Shown here piece by piece: positions 1 through 10,375 of a stretch of 64,000 bases of DNA. How positions within the stretch are numbered: position 1 is the first letter of the stretch; the number at the start of each line of letters is the position of its first letter. A program made the translations under genes and the position numbers. Location of the stretch: positions 744,001-808,000 of the forward strand of contig NC_031671.1 in assembly GCF_001640025.1 (NCBI RefSeq). Direction: 5' to 3'. The notes beneath the pieces were generated by a model, which did not search any database, was not told the DNA's origin, and worked only from the letters and a program-made list of their open reading frames with translations. Origin of the DNA: Sugiyamaella lignohabitans (taxonomy: Eukaryota; Ascomycota; Dipodascomycetes; Dipodascales; Trichomonascaceae).

Positions 1-1858
1 AGACTTTCAATACATGTAAAACGCGAATGTGATGAAAATTTAGGAGCGAAAAGCTTTGAAATTGTGAACCAGGGCAGGGTATGTGGTGGGAGACTGCGGG
101 GAAGCAAGAATCATCCTGGTCGACTTGCATATCAAGTGGAGAGAACTCCAACTCCTCGGTAATTGCTCGAAATGAAATAATTATTTTGTTCGACTACTTC
201 TTTGTGTTTGACAGAAATAGTTCCTAATGATTTTTCCTGCAGCATGGAGACTAATTTCATCTTACATTGCGCTAAATTCAACCGACATGTGTCAATGAAA
301 ACTTGGCTTGTGCGCTAGCACAAGTCAGTCGGAGGGGGTTTCCAGCAATTCCCACCCCTTCATTTTCACTAAGAGTGATTAGATCGCCCGTCACCCCTGC
401 ACTACCCCTCTCATTACTCTCATTACCTATGCACCAATATTAGCAAAGGATAACACCATATGCCAGAAGACAAGTGATGATCCGCCTTCTCCGCCTTGAA
501 CTGGCGGGGTATGCCTTACAGGTGCTTTCGAATACCCTCGGTAATGTCCTTGGTCGACGGTCAGGTTCATTAGCAACTGGTCAGTTATTTCTCAGTACTT
601 TTTCTACACATAGTTTTTTTTTCGTTGCTTTTCTTGTAACTCATGAACCAATTTCTTGATCTGGCTCTGAGTGGTAGTCTGTACTAGACCATTGATACTG
701 CGACTAAGGCCCTACAATTTAGAGAAGAGCAAAGGAGCAATGTTAGAATATATCTACAAAGAATGAAACTGTTTTCAATTCCAATTATTACGTTGTTTAT
801 TATGTAAAAAAAAAAATGACTTAGTGCGAAGCTAGGGCCGGCACTTAGTCAACATCCTTGCTAGTTATACCCCTCACTCTTCAAATTCACTTCACCACTA
901 ATGAATAATTTTCAAATGTTTACTGAGGATGGTGGCCATAAGATGGCGGGGAGGTGGTGAAGACAAACTAGTGGAGAGGGTAGGATGAACATACTAATTT
1001 CCCGATCTCTTGCGTCACCGCTCATCATGCCTTAAACTTCGAAGACGCGATCGAGATATCTGACTAGGCTGTATAAGGCAACTTTAGTACTCAAATCATT
1101 TACTGTTGCAAGCCAGCTTGTTAGCAAAATCTCATCGATTGACGGTTTACAGATATTTTAATCATATCTCTACATAACGTTGAACAACCTTATCTTTATC
1201 GAACAAGTTTCTGCTGGTATGAAATACTGCGAGATAAGCTTCGTAGATGCTAGCGCGTAAAAGTCTATTCATACCTTATGCCAGTTAAGCTCTCCATTAT
1301 ACTTAAAATATCTCTTCTAGGCTCAATGCATTGCATAACTATTGGTACCTGCTTAACTTTCAGGCACGGGGGTGGAAACTTTCATTTGCCAACGCCAAAC
1401 ACCCGTTGTTAAGTGCCGCTTGACCGCCATAATCTGTACTAGCGTGGGCGTTAGTCAATGCTAGTCTTCCCCGCTCTCTGCGTTGGAGATCATTGAAAGC
1501 CGACGAAAATGGGTCCAGACTCGCTTTTACGCCTAGCGGTTGAACTACGATCTTGCACAAAACGAGAAACTGCACGATTAACTTACAGATTTCTGCACGA
1601 CATTACTGTTCTTGCCATCCCGAATTTCGGGATAAACGTACTCAATGCCCCTCATTCCAGCTACCCGAGGAGTTTTGTGTCACAAGCCCTCATGGAAGAC
1701 GGTTTATATAGCCAACCACTCATGAGTCGAGCGTTAAGAAAAACTATATAAGAAGGGCCAAGTTCCTTGATAATATATATCCTTTTTCTGATATATCAAA
1801 CACAAACTATTAAGCCTCAAACCTAAAAAACTATCACTACTCTACTTTTAAAATCACA
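1..1858. other. Gene-free leading segment and promoter region
   Basis: No convincing coding region was found on either strand. Open frames are at most about 80 codons and none resembles a known protein. The last part (about 1700-1858) is the promoter and leader of the secreted-protein gene at 1859, with TATA-like runs at 1705-1710 and 1745-1752. The remainder is ordinary A+T-rich intergenic DNA. A spliced gene with very short exons cannot be excluded by eye. Confidence 0.6.
1745..1752 (+). promoter_or_regulatory. TATA box of the secreted-protein gene
   Basis: TATATAAG lies 107 bases upstream of the ATG at 1859, a usual yeast TATA-to-ATG distance. The leader between them is A/T-rich and lacks G runs, as is typical of highly expressed yeast genes. 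Confidence 0.6.
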
Positions 1859-2257
1859 ATGAAGTTCTCTCTTACTCTTTTGGCTTTGGTTGGTGCTGCT
1901 GTTGCCCTTCCTATTGGTCCTGACACCATTGCTGCTGGTGGTGCTCAATTGGCTGACGACCTTACCAAGGCTGGTGAGACCATTGCTCAAGATGGCTCTA
2001 CTGGTCTCAACGAGTTGAGCGGTGCTTTGAGTACTGTTGGTGGTGCTATTGAAGCTGGTTCTAACCAAGTTGCCGCTGATGCTAGTGCTGGCTTGACTGC
2101 CTTACAAAATGGTGCTGCTACTGTCGCTGCTGCCGGTGCCGCTGGCGCCTCTCAATTAGAAGGCGATGCCTCTACTACTGCTGGTGAGCTTCAATCTGGT
2201 GCTTCTGAGGTCCTTGGTGATCTTGAAAATGCTGGTTCTCTCTTTGGACTCCCATGA
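1859..2257 (+). CDS. Small secreted Ala/Gly-rich protein
   Basis: This is a 132-residue protein. It opens with a clear signal peptide: MKFS, then a hydrophobic core to about residue 16, with likely cleavage after the VALP region. The mature part has no cysteines and is built from small residues (Ala, Gly, Ser, Thr). Asp/Glu and Leu recur every few residues, as in LNELSGAL, AGLTALQNGA and AGELQSGASEVLGDL, which suggests a repetitive amphipathic helix. Codon choice is strongly biased (GCT, GGT, ACT, CTT), more than in its neighbours, which implies high expression. A good TATA box sits upstream. I do not recognise the family. No GPI-anchor signal, transmembrane segment or catalytic motif is visible. 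A cell-surface or extracellular amphipathic protein is a reasonable inference, not a demonstrated role. Confidence 0.8.
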   Translation: MKFSLTLLALVGAAVALPIGPDTIAAGGAQLADDLTKAGETIAQDGSTGLNELSGALSTVGGAIEAGSNQVAADASAGLTALQNGAATVAAAGAAGASQLEGDASTTAGELQSGASEVLGDLENAGSLFGLP

Positions 2258-2456
2258 TTTGCTTTAGAAAAACATTCGATTTCCATGTTCTACTTATGTA
2301 ACTATTTTTTTGTAACAATATATGACAGTTTATGATTAAAATAACTCTAGAAGATAATAGCCGAGTTCACTCATTTGTGATTAGACCTTAAGAGTCAGAA
2401 CTGTTTCGGTCTGGCGTGAGTGTCCCCCTGAGGTCTGTACGTTCGCGACATCTCAA

Positions 2457-2464
2457 TCACGTGA
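2457..2464. promoter_or_regulatory. TCACGTGA site upstream of ORC1
   Basis: A perfect 8-base palindrome TCACGTGA lies about 90 bases upstream of the ORC1 start codon. This is the core bound by Cbf1-type bHLH factors in yeasts. The same 8-mer occurs in the SEC14/NUP84 and RPL5 upstream regions of this window. Site function is inferred from sequence only. Confidence 0.45.
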
Positions 2465-2552
2465 CAATATTGATATTTACCTTCCATATGCAATAGATGA
2501 TTGATGATGCTCAAATCACTTCTAGAACCCAAATAACTGAGACAGGTTTAGA

Positions 2553-4787
2553 ATGTCGGATGAAGACGAATGGAAGTATATCTATCCTTCATCAGAAAAT
2601 GACGCTCCTGATGATGAATCACCGAGGAAGCGTAGAACTGGCTTAAGAAATACCTCTGTCCTATCGCCAATTGGCGTTAGACGATTAGCTGATGAACAGG
2701 AATTCTACGTCGGTGATTGCGTTTTATTGGATTCTGGTTCTGATACTCCGTATGTCGGGATAATTGAAAGTTTCTTTTTTAGTGAAAAGGGATTCATGGA
2801 GACGAGGACTATTTGGTTTAGAAGATTTTCTGAGATAACCCGGCAGTCTGCACGAAAGAATGCTCCCGAGAATCTTGAAGGCGAGCTCTTTGCTACACCC
2901 GACATGGGAAGAGACTCACTGGATATACTATTGGAGCCGGCTATCGTCTTGAGTTATTCGGAATATCAAAATAGAATTGCCGCAACCAGTGACACTCCTA
3001 TAGAAGAAAAGAATACCTTCTTTTGCCGCAGGACATTCAATTCGGACAGGGGTCTGTTTGGCAAAGAGGATTTTGACTGGTCCACAGTATACGCAGGTAG
3101 AGGGTCAGATATGTTACAATTACTTGCAAACCTAGAAGATCTCACACCAAGTACTAGGAAAAAGACTGCTACGCCAAGAGCAAGCCCCGCCAAGAAACAA
3201 CCACCAAAGAAAAAAATAATAGAATTGAGCAGTAGCGACGAGGAGGATGAGCTTTTGTCTGGTTCCGATAGTGACGAATTTTTTGACACAGCTGAAGATA
3301 AAGCTGGAATAAGAACTTCTCCATCGCCAACACCATCCAAACGTAAACGCACAAGTGCATCAGAACCTAAAACACCTACAAAGTCGAGGAAAAAAGCATC
3401 TATCTCTAACACGCCAAAAACTCCAAAATCATCAACTGTAAGTCCCGTCAAGAAGCGCTCCACAGCGACACCAAGACGAAAGCTTAATCCATTACAGCCC
3501 ACGGCAGTTCATGCGCTGCCAGTAAGAATGTCACCCACTAAGCAGGTCCCCACCAGTCCACACAAGTTTGCTAGAGACGTACTCCATGTTGCGACAGTTC
3601 CTGACTCGCTACCGTGTCGAGAATCGGAATTCTCACAAATATTTCTTGCTCTTGAAAGTGCAATCAGCTCAGAATCAGGTACTTGTGTTTACATAAGTGG
3701 TACTCCAGGAACAGGCAAGACTGCTACTGTGCGTGAAGTTATTGCACAGCTGCAGTTGAGAGTCGAAGATGAAGAACTTCCTGCTTTCAAGTTTGTGGAA
3801 ATAAATGGAATGAAGCTGACAAATCCGCATACTGCCTATGAAATCCTCTATGAAAATATCTCTAATAAAAAAGCTGCTGCTGCAACAGCCATGGTGCTCT
3901 TGGAAAAGCAATTCAAGTCATCGTCTGATAATAACAGTATGCCAGTTGTTGTCTTGATGGATGAACTAGATCAACTAGTCACCAAAAACCAAGGTGTTAT
4001 GTACAATTTCTTTAATTGGCCAACATTTTCCCATTCCAAACTTATAGTAGTAGCAGTTGCCAATACTATGGATCTACCAGAAAGAATGCTATCAAACAAA
4101 ATCTCATCTAGATTGGGCTTAACACGTATTCAGTTTCCGGGGTATAGTCATGAACAGTTACGAGAAATCATTTCCACTAGATTGGCAAATCTTCCAGAGG
4201 GTGCAGGCATTGTAGAAAAAGATGCGATTGAATTTGCATCTCGTAAAATTGCAGGTGTCAGTGGTGATGCTAGAAGAGCTCTAGACATCTGCCGTAGAGC
4301 GGTTGAGCTTGCTCAGCCAGAAGAAGAAGAAATCAGTGATACACTTAATGATGGTGAGAAAGGCAGTCTCGACGAGCACAAGGTTACGATAGACCATATC
4401 AAAAAAGCAATTGCTGAGAGTACAAGCTCGCCCACCCACACTTTTCTCCGTGGCTTGTCTATGTCTGCCAAAATATTAGTCTGTGCAATGCTGTCTCGAG
4501 TCCGTCGCAGCGGACTAATTGACAATCCGCTTGGTGATGTTCTGCAGGAAACAGAACGTATTGTAAAATTGTCGAATGACTCGGAGAAGCTAACTGCCGT
4601 ACTTTTCAACAATAACCGGGTGAGAATTGCTGGATTTCAATACGCCCTTAATGAATTGATTGAAGGAGGTGTTCTTCTGCAGCAGATGCTTCGTGGCGAA
4701 CGAAGTGCGAATATCCGTCTCTCTATCGGTGAGGAGTATGTCAAGAGTGCGTTTAAAAATGACCTTCAGGTCGCTGGTATGCTCTAA
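2553..4787 (+). CDS. ORC1: Origin recognition complex subunit 1
   Basis: This 744-residue protein is the largest ORC subunit, the ATPase that binds replication origins and loads MCM helicases with Cdc6. An N-terminal BAH-type domain spans about residues 50-185. A basic, Ser/Pro-rich linker with many SP/TP sites (about 200-345) follows and is probably disordered and phosphorylated. The AAA+ ATPase starts near residue 350. Walker A GTPGTGKT is at 383-390, Walker B contains DELD at 470-473, and the sensor-1 region VAVANTMDLPE follows. A helical lid and winged-helix region form the C-terminus. The length is smaller than S. cerevisiae Orc1 (about 914 residues), mainly through a shorter linker. No intron is needed. 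It faces convergently toward SEC14 with about 110 bases between stop codons. Confidence 0.96.
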   Translation: MSDEDEWKYIYPSSENDAPDDESPRKRRTGLRNTSVLSPIGVRRLADEQEFYVGDCVLLDSGSDTPYVGIIESFFFSEKGFMETRTIWFRRFSEITRQSARKNAPENLEGELFATPDMGRDSLDILLEPAIVLSYSEYQNRIAATSDTPIEEKNTFFCRRTFNSDRGLFGKEDFDWSTVYAGRGSDMLQLLANLEDLTPSTRKKTATPRASPAKKQPPKKKIIELSSSDEEDELLSGSDSDEFFDTAEDKAGIRTSPSPTPSKRKRTSASEPKTPTKSRKKASISNTPKTPKSSTVSPVKKRSTATPRRKLNPLQPTAVHALPVRMSPTKQVPTSPHKFARDVLHVATVPDSLPCRESEFSQIFLALESAISSESGTCVYISGTPGTGKTATVREVIAQLQLRVEDEELPAFKFVEINGMKLTNPHTAYEILYENISNKKAAAATAMVLLEKQFKSSSDNNSMPVVVLMDELDQLVTKNQGVMYNFFNWPTFSHSKLIVVAVANTMDLPERMLSNKISSRLGLTRIQFPGYSHEQLREIISTRLANLPEGAGIVEKDAIEFASRKIAGVSGDARRALDICRRAVELAQPEEEEISDTLNDGEKGSLDEHKVTIDHIKKAIAESTSSPTHTFLRGLSMSAKILVCAMLSRVRRSGLIDNPLGDVLQETERIVKLSNDSEKLTAVLFNNNRVRIAGFQYALNELIEGGVLLQQMLRGERSANIRLSIGEEYVKSAFKNDLQVAGML

Positions 4788-4897
4788 AAACTGGCCTTCA
4801 TAACTGTATTTCAATTTCATCTTGGATTGATTCCAAACAAAAACTTGTAGTATAATTATAGCTAAATAATATGTATAGAAGTAGGCTGACTACTGTA

Positions 4898-6392
4898 TTA
4901 CTGGGGTTGAAGCTTTTGAGAACGCTTGGATGAGATAGAAGCAGCTCTACTGGGGGGACGAGAACTTGCAGCAGAAGATGGCGAAGGAGTACCGGCAATG
5001 GAGGAGAGGACACTTACTGACGACTTAGGAGCCAAACCCTCGGGTCCAACAAATTGCATATCACGCCAAGGGCCATCATCAGCTAGCTCCACACTACCAG
5101 CACTAACGGACTTACCACCAAACTTAGCAGGTAAGTTCTCAGCAGGAATCTGAGAAAGAAGTTCAGATTGGTACTTTGAACCGAGAATATGGATCTTCTC
5201 AACAGTAACAGGATCTAAAAATCCCTTGATCATGCTGAACACTGTAGCAAACCCAAAGGGAGCATTTAAAAGGTAGAATTTACCCATTCTTTCAGGATAA
5301 TAGTTTTGGCCAATGGCAGACGCTTCACGTAAGTAAGAGTAAACTGAAGAAGCTGTGCTCAAAGAGCATCCCTTCAAGTCTAAAATGGTACACGAAGTCT
5401 CGACCAAATATCCTCTTTGACGAGATGTGGCGGGAAGTCTGTATCTAACAAAAGCCTCATACTCCCAAACAAGGTTCTTAAGCATTCTTTCTTGACTCGT
5501 GATTTTGTACATTTCCGAGATCTTGACAGCACCCAACTGTTCGATGTAGACAGGACGTCCATCCTTATCAGTCTTATGATAGTATTGAGGGTAGTATTTG
5601 GCCACTTGGGGCTTTTCTTCATAGACGAAATCCTCGAGAATCGTATTTGTGCCGAATTCTTCTCTCCATTTTTCGCAAGCGATGTACATGGCCTTAGCAG
5701 CTTCGATGTCAAACTTACGGGCTCTAAGGAAACGCAACAATGTGGCATCATCAGTACGGGCCTTGTATCCCAAAGCTTGTAACTGAGTCTTCAACACATG
5801 CAAAGCGGCCTCTTGTTGAGGGTCCAAATTACCTGGGTGGCCTGGACCAGCAGTAGGTGGTGCTTTCTGGGGGTAAGATGCGCTGCAATTGTTAGTAAAA
5901 GTTAAGTCCGGAGCCTCGGAAGACACCAATTATTGACCATTGCCTCACAATGATCATTTACAACGAGGAGTTGAATGGCGCAAAATCCAGTAAGTAAAGA
6001 CTTTGTACTGATATCTCTTTTTCAAAATTTTTCGATCTTCCAGTCCAGCATGGGCACACAGCGTAGCCTGGTAATCTATAGCAGATCCATGGAACTATCG
6101 ATCGCGTCTTCATGGAATGGCTAAGGAGCTGTTTATAGAACTTACAGAAATTTCTAGTCAAACGTTAGAATTGTAGCTTGTGATTGCTTACTGAAAGTAA
6201 GCAACTGTAAACGCTCAGATCAACCCTCGAAGACAGTGCACTTTCGATAACAACAATCTTGCTCTGCCGCATAGCTCTTTATCTTGAACTTGATTATGGG
6301 CATACCAATTTATCAATATTTCAAATACTTACCTCTTCATCGAAGACTGGGGGTGGAGTACCACTCACCTTGATTTCAGGGGCATCAGTCAT
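4898..6392 (-). CDS. SEC14: Sec14 phosphatidylinositol/phosphatidylcholine transfer protein (3 exons)
   Basis: Sec14 exchanges PI and PC and supports Golgi secretion. The exons, read on the minus strand, are 6392..6333, 6153..6146 and 5882..4898, giving 350 residues. Intron 1 (6332..6154) has a GTAAGT donor and a TTCTAAC branch site. Intron 2 (6145..5883) has GTAAGT, a TACTAAC branch site and a GCAG end. The middle exon is only 8 nt (AAATTTCT), and only with it do the reading frames join. The junction then reads ...FDEEKFLASYPQK..., which matches the conserved ASYPQ start of fungal Sec14. CRAL-TRIO-N ([12 protein letters not shown]) and CRAL-TRIO domains follow, including [20 protein letters not shown] and [10 protein letters not shown]. 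The Ser-rich tail after about residue 310 is dispensable-looking. Without splicing, the frame opens only inside intron 2. Confidence 0.95.
6146..6153 (-). other. 8-nt microexon of SEC14
   Basis: The minus-strand sequence AAATTTCT is flanked by a TTCTAAC branch site, ten bases and TAG upstream, and by GTAAGT immediately downstream. Its length (3n+2) is exactly what is needed to join exon 1 (phase 0) to exon 3 (one leading base). Confidence 0.85.
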
Positions 6393-7425
6393 GGTCAATA
6401 ATTGTATAGAGTTTAGACAGGAAGGGAAAGAGAGTTAGCCAGAGGACAAATCGATTAGGATCCTGAAACAAAAATAGATCTATAACTACTGAAACAATGT
6501 ATAACAGTATCTGTCCTATCCTAGAGCAATTGCAACTATTAGCAATACAATGAGTGGACAAATACAACCAGGCTTATGTAGTGGGTGCGTTAGGAGATGC
6601 AACTGTATATTTATATGTTTTGTTGCGGTTTTACAGTTTAGTGGCAGTTAAGTGTTTTCACCTCTAATTGGGGCTTAGCCGTGTGCATTTCAGACGCGGA
6701 ACTTGCCTCGATGTATGTATGAAAATCGGTACCATTTAACTACGGGCCAACGAAGCATTGAGAAGGAATGTTCGGATGGTGACCACCTTGTTACGGAATA
6801 TTTATGAGCTATAACGATCGTTCCCAGTTCTAACAGCTTCGCAGTCCAAATAGACTTGTTGGAACACGGTCCAAGCATTTTTAGACAAGAACGTGCCACG
6901 TGACTGATAAAGTACTTATGACGATCGTTTATGATCATCGGTGGTCACGTGAGATCTCAGGGGTATATACTGAGTTGCACAAACGAGGTATGTGACAAAA
7001 CCAGCTCCCACTTGGGGTTCTCTTAGGTTTTGACGAACAAATTTGAGAGAAGCAAACTTAGTCTCTTGAGCAAAGTCAATTGTACCGAGGACGCTGTTAT
7101 ACACTAATTATAGCACATATTCTTATTGAGGAATCTGATAATCCCTCACTTAATATTGCTAAGGGGCTCTCTGCTGTGGCCAACCTAATCTTGATAACCC
7201 ATAGTCAACGTTGTAGCTGAGATTTCAAGCGTTCTCGCTTCTGGCTCTTCATATAAATATGCCGTCTTAACAGCCGTGAGGTAAGGGTAATCTCTAACCG
7301 GACGTTCGACGTTGTTGAATGTTAAAGTCCTTTAAGCGTATAGCTGCCTTATAGATCTATCACAACATCAACATCCCGAAAAATTGTACACAAATAGAGC
7401 ATTACGCGGTTCAGAATTCCTAGCG
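6393..7425. other. Divergent SEC14/NUP84 promoter region
   Basis: About 1 kb separates the two divergent start codons. It contains two E-box palindromes (6897-6902 and 6946-6951) near its middle and no convincing gene. Short open frames here lack conserved features. Confidence 0.6.
6897..6951. promoter_or_regulatory. Paired CACGTG sites between SEC14 and NUP84
   Basis: CACGTG occurs at 6897-6902 (context CCACGTGAC) and 6946-6951 (context GTCACGTGAG), 49 bases apart and roughly in the middle of the shared divergent promoter. Both extend to CACGTGA, the Cbf1-like form. A role in either gene is inferred. Confidence 0.4.
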
Positions 7426-9830
7426 ATGGCCGATTTTGACAAAGATGTGGTCGGTAAATTTGCGTCTGCTCTTGAAAAGTCTCATTTTAAGGTATACTCA
7501 GACTCATTCTCAGTAATTGAGCAATATGGCGTTGTATCAAGTTCTAAGTAAGTGAAAATAGTGGTATGCACTACATACCCACAAGAAGTAACAAATAAAT
7601 ATTCTAACACAAAGTTAGAGCACTTGAAATTGGTAATTCGGCTGATATCTATGAGGAAGAATTTGCCAATAGTGAATTAGAAGCACGACTCTGGAGATTG
7701 GTAGATATCCTTTACAGGTTGAGGCAAGTGACGCCAGAAAAGGCTCCTGACTTGTTCAGTTTTTCATCGAATGCTGTGGTCCAAGAGCGCCACTCCCTTA
7801 AAAATCCAAAGCTACGTGAAGATTGGCTGATTTTTGGATGGTTACAAGATTCTTTACCAAGCCCTGAGGAACCTACCGAGCTGCGTGGAATCAAGTGGAT
7901 GTATACAAAAAACAAAGTAAAGCAACAGGCCATGGGCGCCAGCGCACTCAGTACTGGTTTGGGTGCCAATAAGGGCCTCTTCAATAATACAGGAAGTCGG
8001 TTCAGGACAGATACTAGTGGTATTTCTAAAGATCCTAATCTTGTGACTGAACTGGATGCAGATGCCCCTCTGCGATCAAAAAAGACTTTATGTCCTGAAG
8101 ATGAGGAAGCAGACCGAATCGCTTTTAAATACGTTTTCGAGCTTCTTCGTGCTAGAAAATATGAAGAGGCACTAGATATATGTGAAAAGACGGGGAATTG
8201 GAGTTTAAAAGTAACCATATCTGGGCATAATGATTACATTGATCCCGAGATCGACGGTGGGCTGCTATCGAATATTGATGATTCAGAACCACGAGGCGCG
8301 GAGGCCAAGGTATTATGGCAGTACATGTGTAGGCAGTTAGCGCGGCAGGCTCAGAACATAGACGCCTATGAAAGGGGAATCTACGGCTTTTTAGGAGGAG
8401 ACCTTGATTCAGTGTTAAAACTTTGCGACACTTGGGAAACTCAATTCATTGCATATATGTCGCATCTCATGGTATGTGATGCTGATGCGGCCTTGGTATC
8501 TGATAAACGGTTAGCACCGGGGCTCGCTATATCGCCAAGTGCTATAAAAGCAAACCATTCAAGTAGTAGCGCACAAAAGGTTTTGGATATTCTTTCCAAC
8601 TCTTCCAATCCAGTGGTTGCAGTGCAGAGTGAGCATATGATTCGCACTTTGATGGGTGCGGTAATCAACGGCACAGTTGGTTATTTAGTTGAAGAAGCGT
8701 CTGGTATATTGCGCCAGGTGATGACAGGAGCTCAAGGATCTTCACCATTGACTGATAATCCATACATTCTTAGGATATTTGTACATTTGATCCTATTTCT
8801 GCAAAGTATTGATGTTCCAGTTGGAGACGCTGAAAATGTATCCGTTATTTTATGTGGCTATATTGAATTATTAAGGCTGCAGAATATGGGGACAATTGCT
8901 CCGTTATATATTGCATACCTTCCTGATGATATTGCTATTGATACATACTCAGTCCTTCTGGCGACCATTACAGAACAGGATATACGAAAAGAGCATCTTC
9001 AATTGGGTCATAAATATGGACTTGACATGGCAAACACTATTCGGGCTGCAGTAGAGAGAGTATTTTCTGAAAATGAACACTTATATGACGACCAAGAGTT
9101 TACTGACATCTCGACTACCGTTTCAGAGTCTGATGTTAAGCTCTACCAATCGATTGAATGGTTCATTGACAGCAATATGTGGCCAGATGCTGTTCACTCA
9201 ATGGCTGCGCTATATAGACGTTTCTTATCTGCTGGCAGAGTAGGTGCTGCTCGTGAGTTCGGAAATCGAATCAGTGTGTCGTACGTGGTTAAGCGCTACG
9301 ATGGGCATATGATTGGATCAGGGCATAGTCTCACTAAGGTATCTACGGACTCACAGAACGAGCTGGCCGGGATCGAGAGAATCCAAGTTTTGGAATTTGA
9401 GCGACTTCTCAACTGCATCAACGACATTGCCAAGTGGGATCTTCACGTTCAAGTGCCTGATCAATCATCCAAACCTTGGAGAATGGATGCATTGGCGATT
9501 GTGGACTCCATATCAAGTCAAGTCTACGACTTATGTCTCAACTGGTTTAGACAAGAAGAATTTGAACTTGATCAACGCATTCAACGACTCCGAAGTATTT
9601 ATTTGCCATACATCATCTTGGAATTGGGACGAGTATTAATAAGTGCACAGAAAGTTCATTCAGGATTCCTTAAACAGGCTGCTGAACTTGCCGTAGTTAT
9701 AGCGGATGAGAAGCAGGGCCTGTATCGCCTGTTCCTTGCAAGTAACCAGTTAGAATCTCTCCTGACCATAGTTGCCACTGCTGTTACTGATGGTATGGCC
9801 CGTGGTGAATCAGGTATATTTGATGCTTGA
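7426..9830 (+). CDS. NUP84: Nucleoporin Nup84/Nup107 (2 exons)
   Basis: This is a scaffold nucleoporin of the Y-shaped Nup84 complex of the nuclear pore. Exon 1 is 7426..7547 and exon 2 is 7619..9830, giving 777 residues (S. cerevisiae Nup84 has 726). The 71-nt intron has a GTAAGT donor, an ATTCTAAC branch site and ends in TTAG. The joined frame reads ...GVVSSSKALEIGNSAD..., with no stop. The protein is almost entirely alpha-helical, as expected for this family. Recognisable parts are the ELEARLWRLVDILYRLR helix pair, the EDWLIFGWLQ segment and the LLRARKYEEALDICEKTGNW block. A long solenoid follows to the C-terminus. No transmembrane segment or FG repeat is present. The Nup107 family assignment rests on these recognised segments and the length. 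Confidence 0.92.
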
Positions 9831-10095
9831 TAGATTGCCATTTTCGGGGTCATTTGATAATAACATTGTCATGCGATAACGAATCCCAATATACATTTTT
9901 ATTAAATTATAATTTCAATACAATAATACATAATACAGCAGTCTGTTCCTATATAAGTGCAACCTGGCGCTCTGAACTAACTTCATATGTACTTCCCTTC
10001 CTGATAATGCCCAAAAGCTTAAAATTATCTAGAACAAAAATATTTTACATAATTATGTGAAATAAGCAAAGCGATAATTTGGTCTCAAAAATTCC

Positions 10096-10105
10096 AAAAA
10101 AAAAA
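10096..10105 (-). terminator. Pol III T-run terminator of tRNA-Ser
   Basis: Ten A residues on the plus strand give a T10 run three bases past the tRNA 3' end on the minus strand, the usual RNA polymerase III stop. Confidence 0.85.
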
Positions 10106-10108
10106 TGA

Positions 10109-10190
10109 CGACACCAGCAGGACTCGAACCTGCGCGGGAAAATCCCAAAAGATTTCTAATCTTTCGCCTTAACCGCTCGGCCATAGTGCC
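10109..10190 (-). tRNA. tRNA-Ser(AGA)
   Basis: This is an 82-nt type II tRNA with a long variable arm. The 5' acceptor strand GGCACTA pairs with TGGTGTC at the 3' end, with a G discriminator base. The anticodon loop reads TTAGAAA with anticodon AGA, decoding TCT and, by inosine, TCC. The T arm has GGTTCGAGTCC. No intron is present. The A box (TGGCCGAGCGGTTAAGGC) and the B box (GGTTCGAGTCC) are intact. Confidence 0.95.
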
Positions 10191-10375
10191 CAATTATGAA
10201 ATTTTAAATCCATAGCGGACTCAACAGTATAGTCTCTTCGGAATTTGCTTAGGAGCATGTCAGGTTTTAAATGAATGGCGATAGGCAATAATCAACCTAT
10301 TTCTTTGTCGCGCTTAGAAACTATTATCTATCTTTTTTATTCATTTATATATTTTCATCATATTTACATTGGATA

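Larger units (their letters stand above)
9831..10375. other. NUP84-TOP1 convergent spacer containing tRNA-Ser
   Basis: The spacer holds the 3' ends of NUP84 and TOP1 and one tRNA-Ser gene on the minus strand. No other gene is supported. Confidence 0.7.

Noticed and set aside
2966..3502. 178-codon minus-strand frame inside ORC1
   Set aside because: A shadow of the Ser/Lys-rich ORC1 linker.
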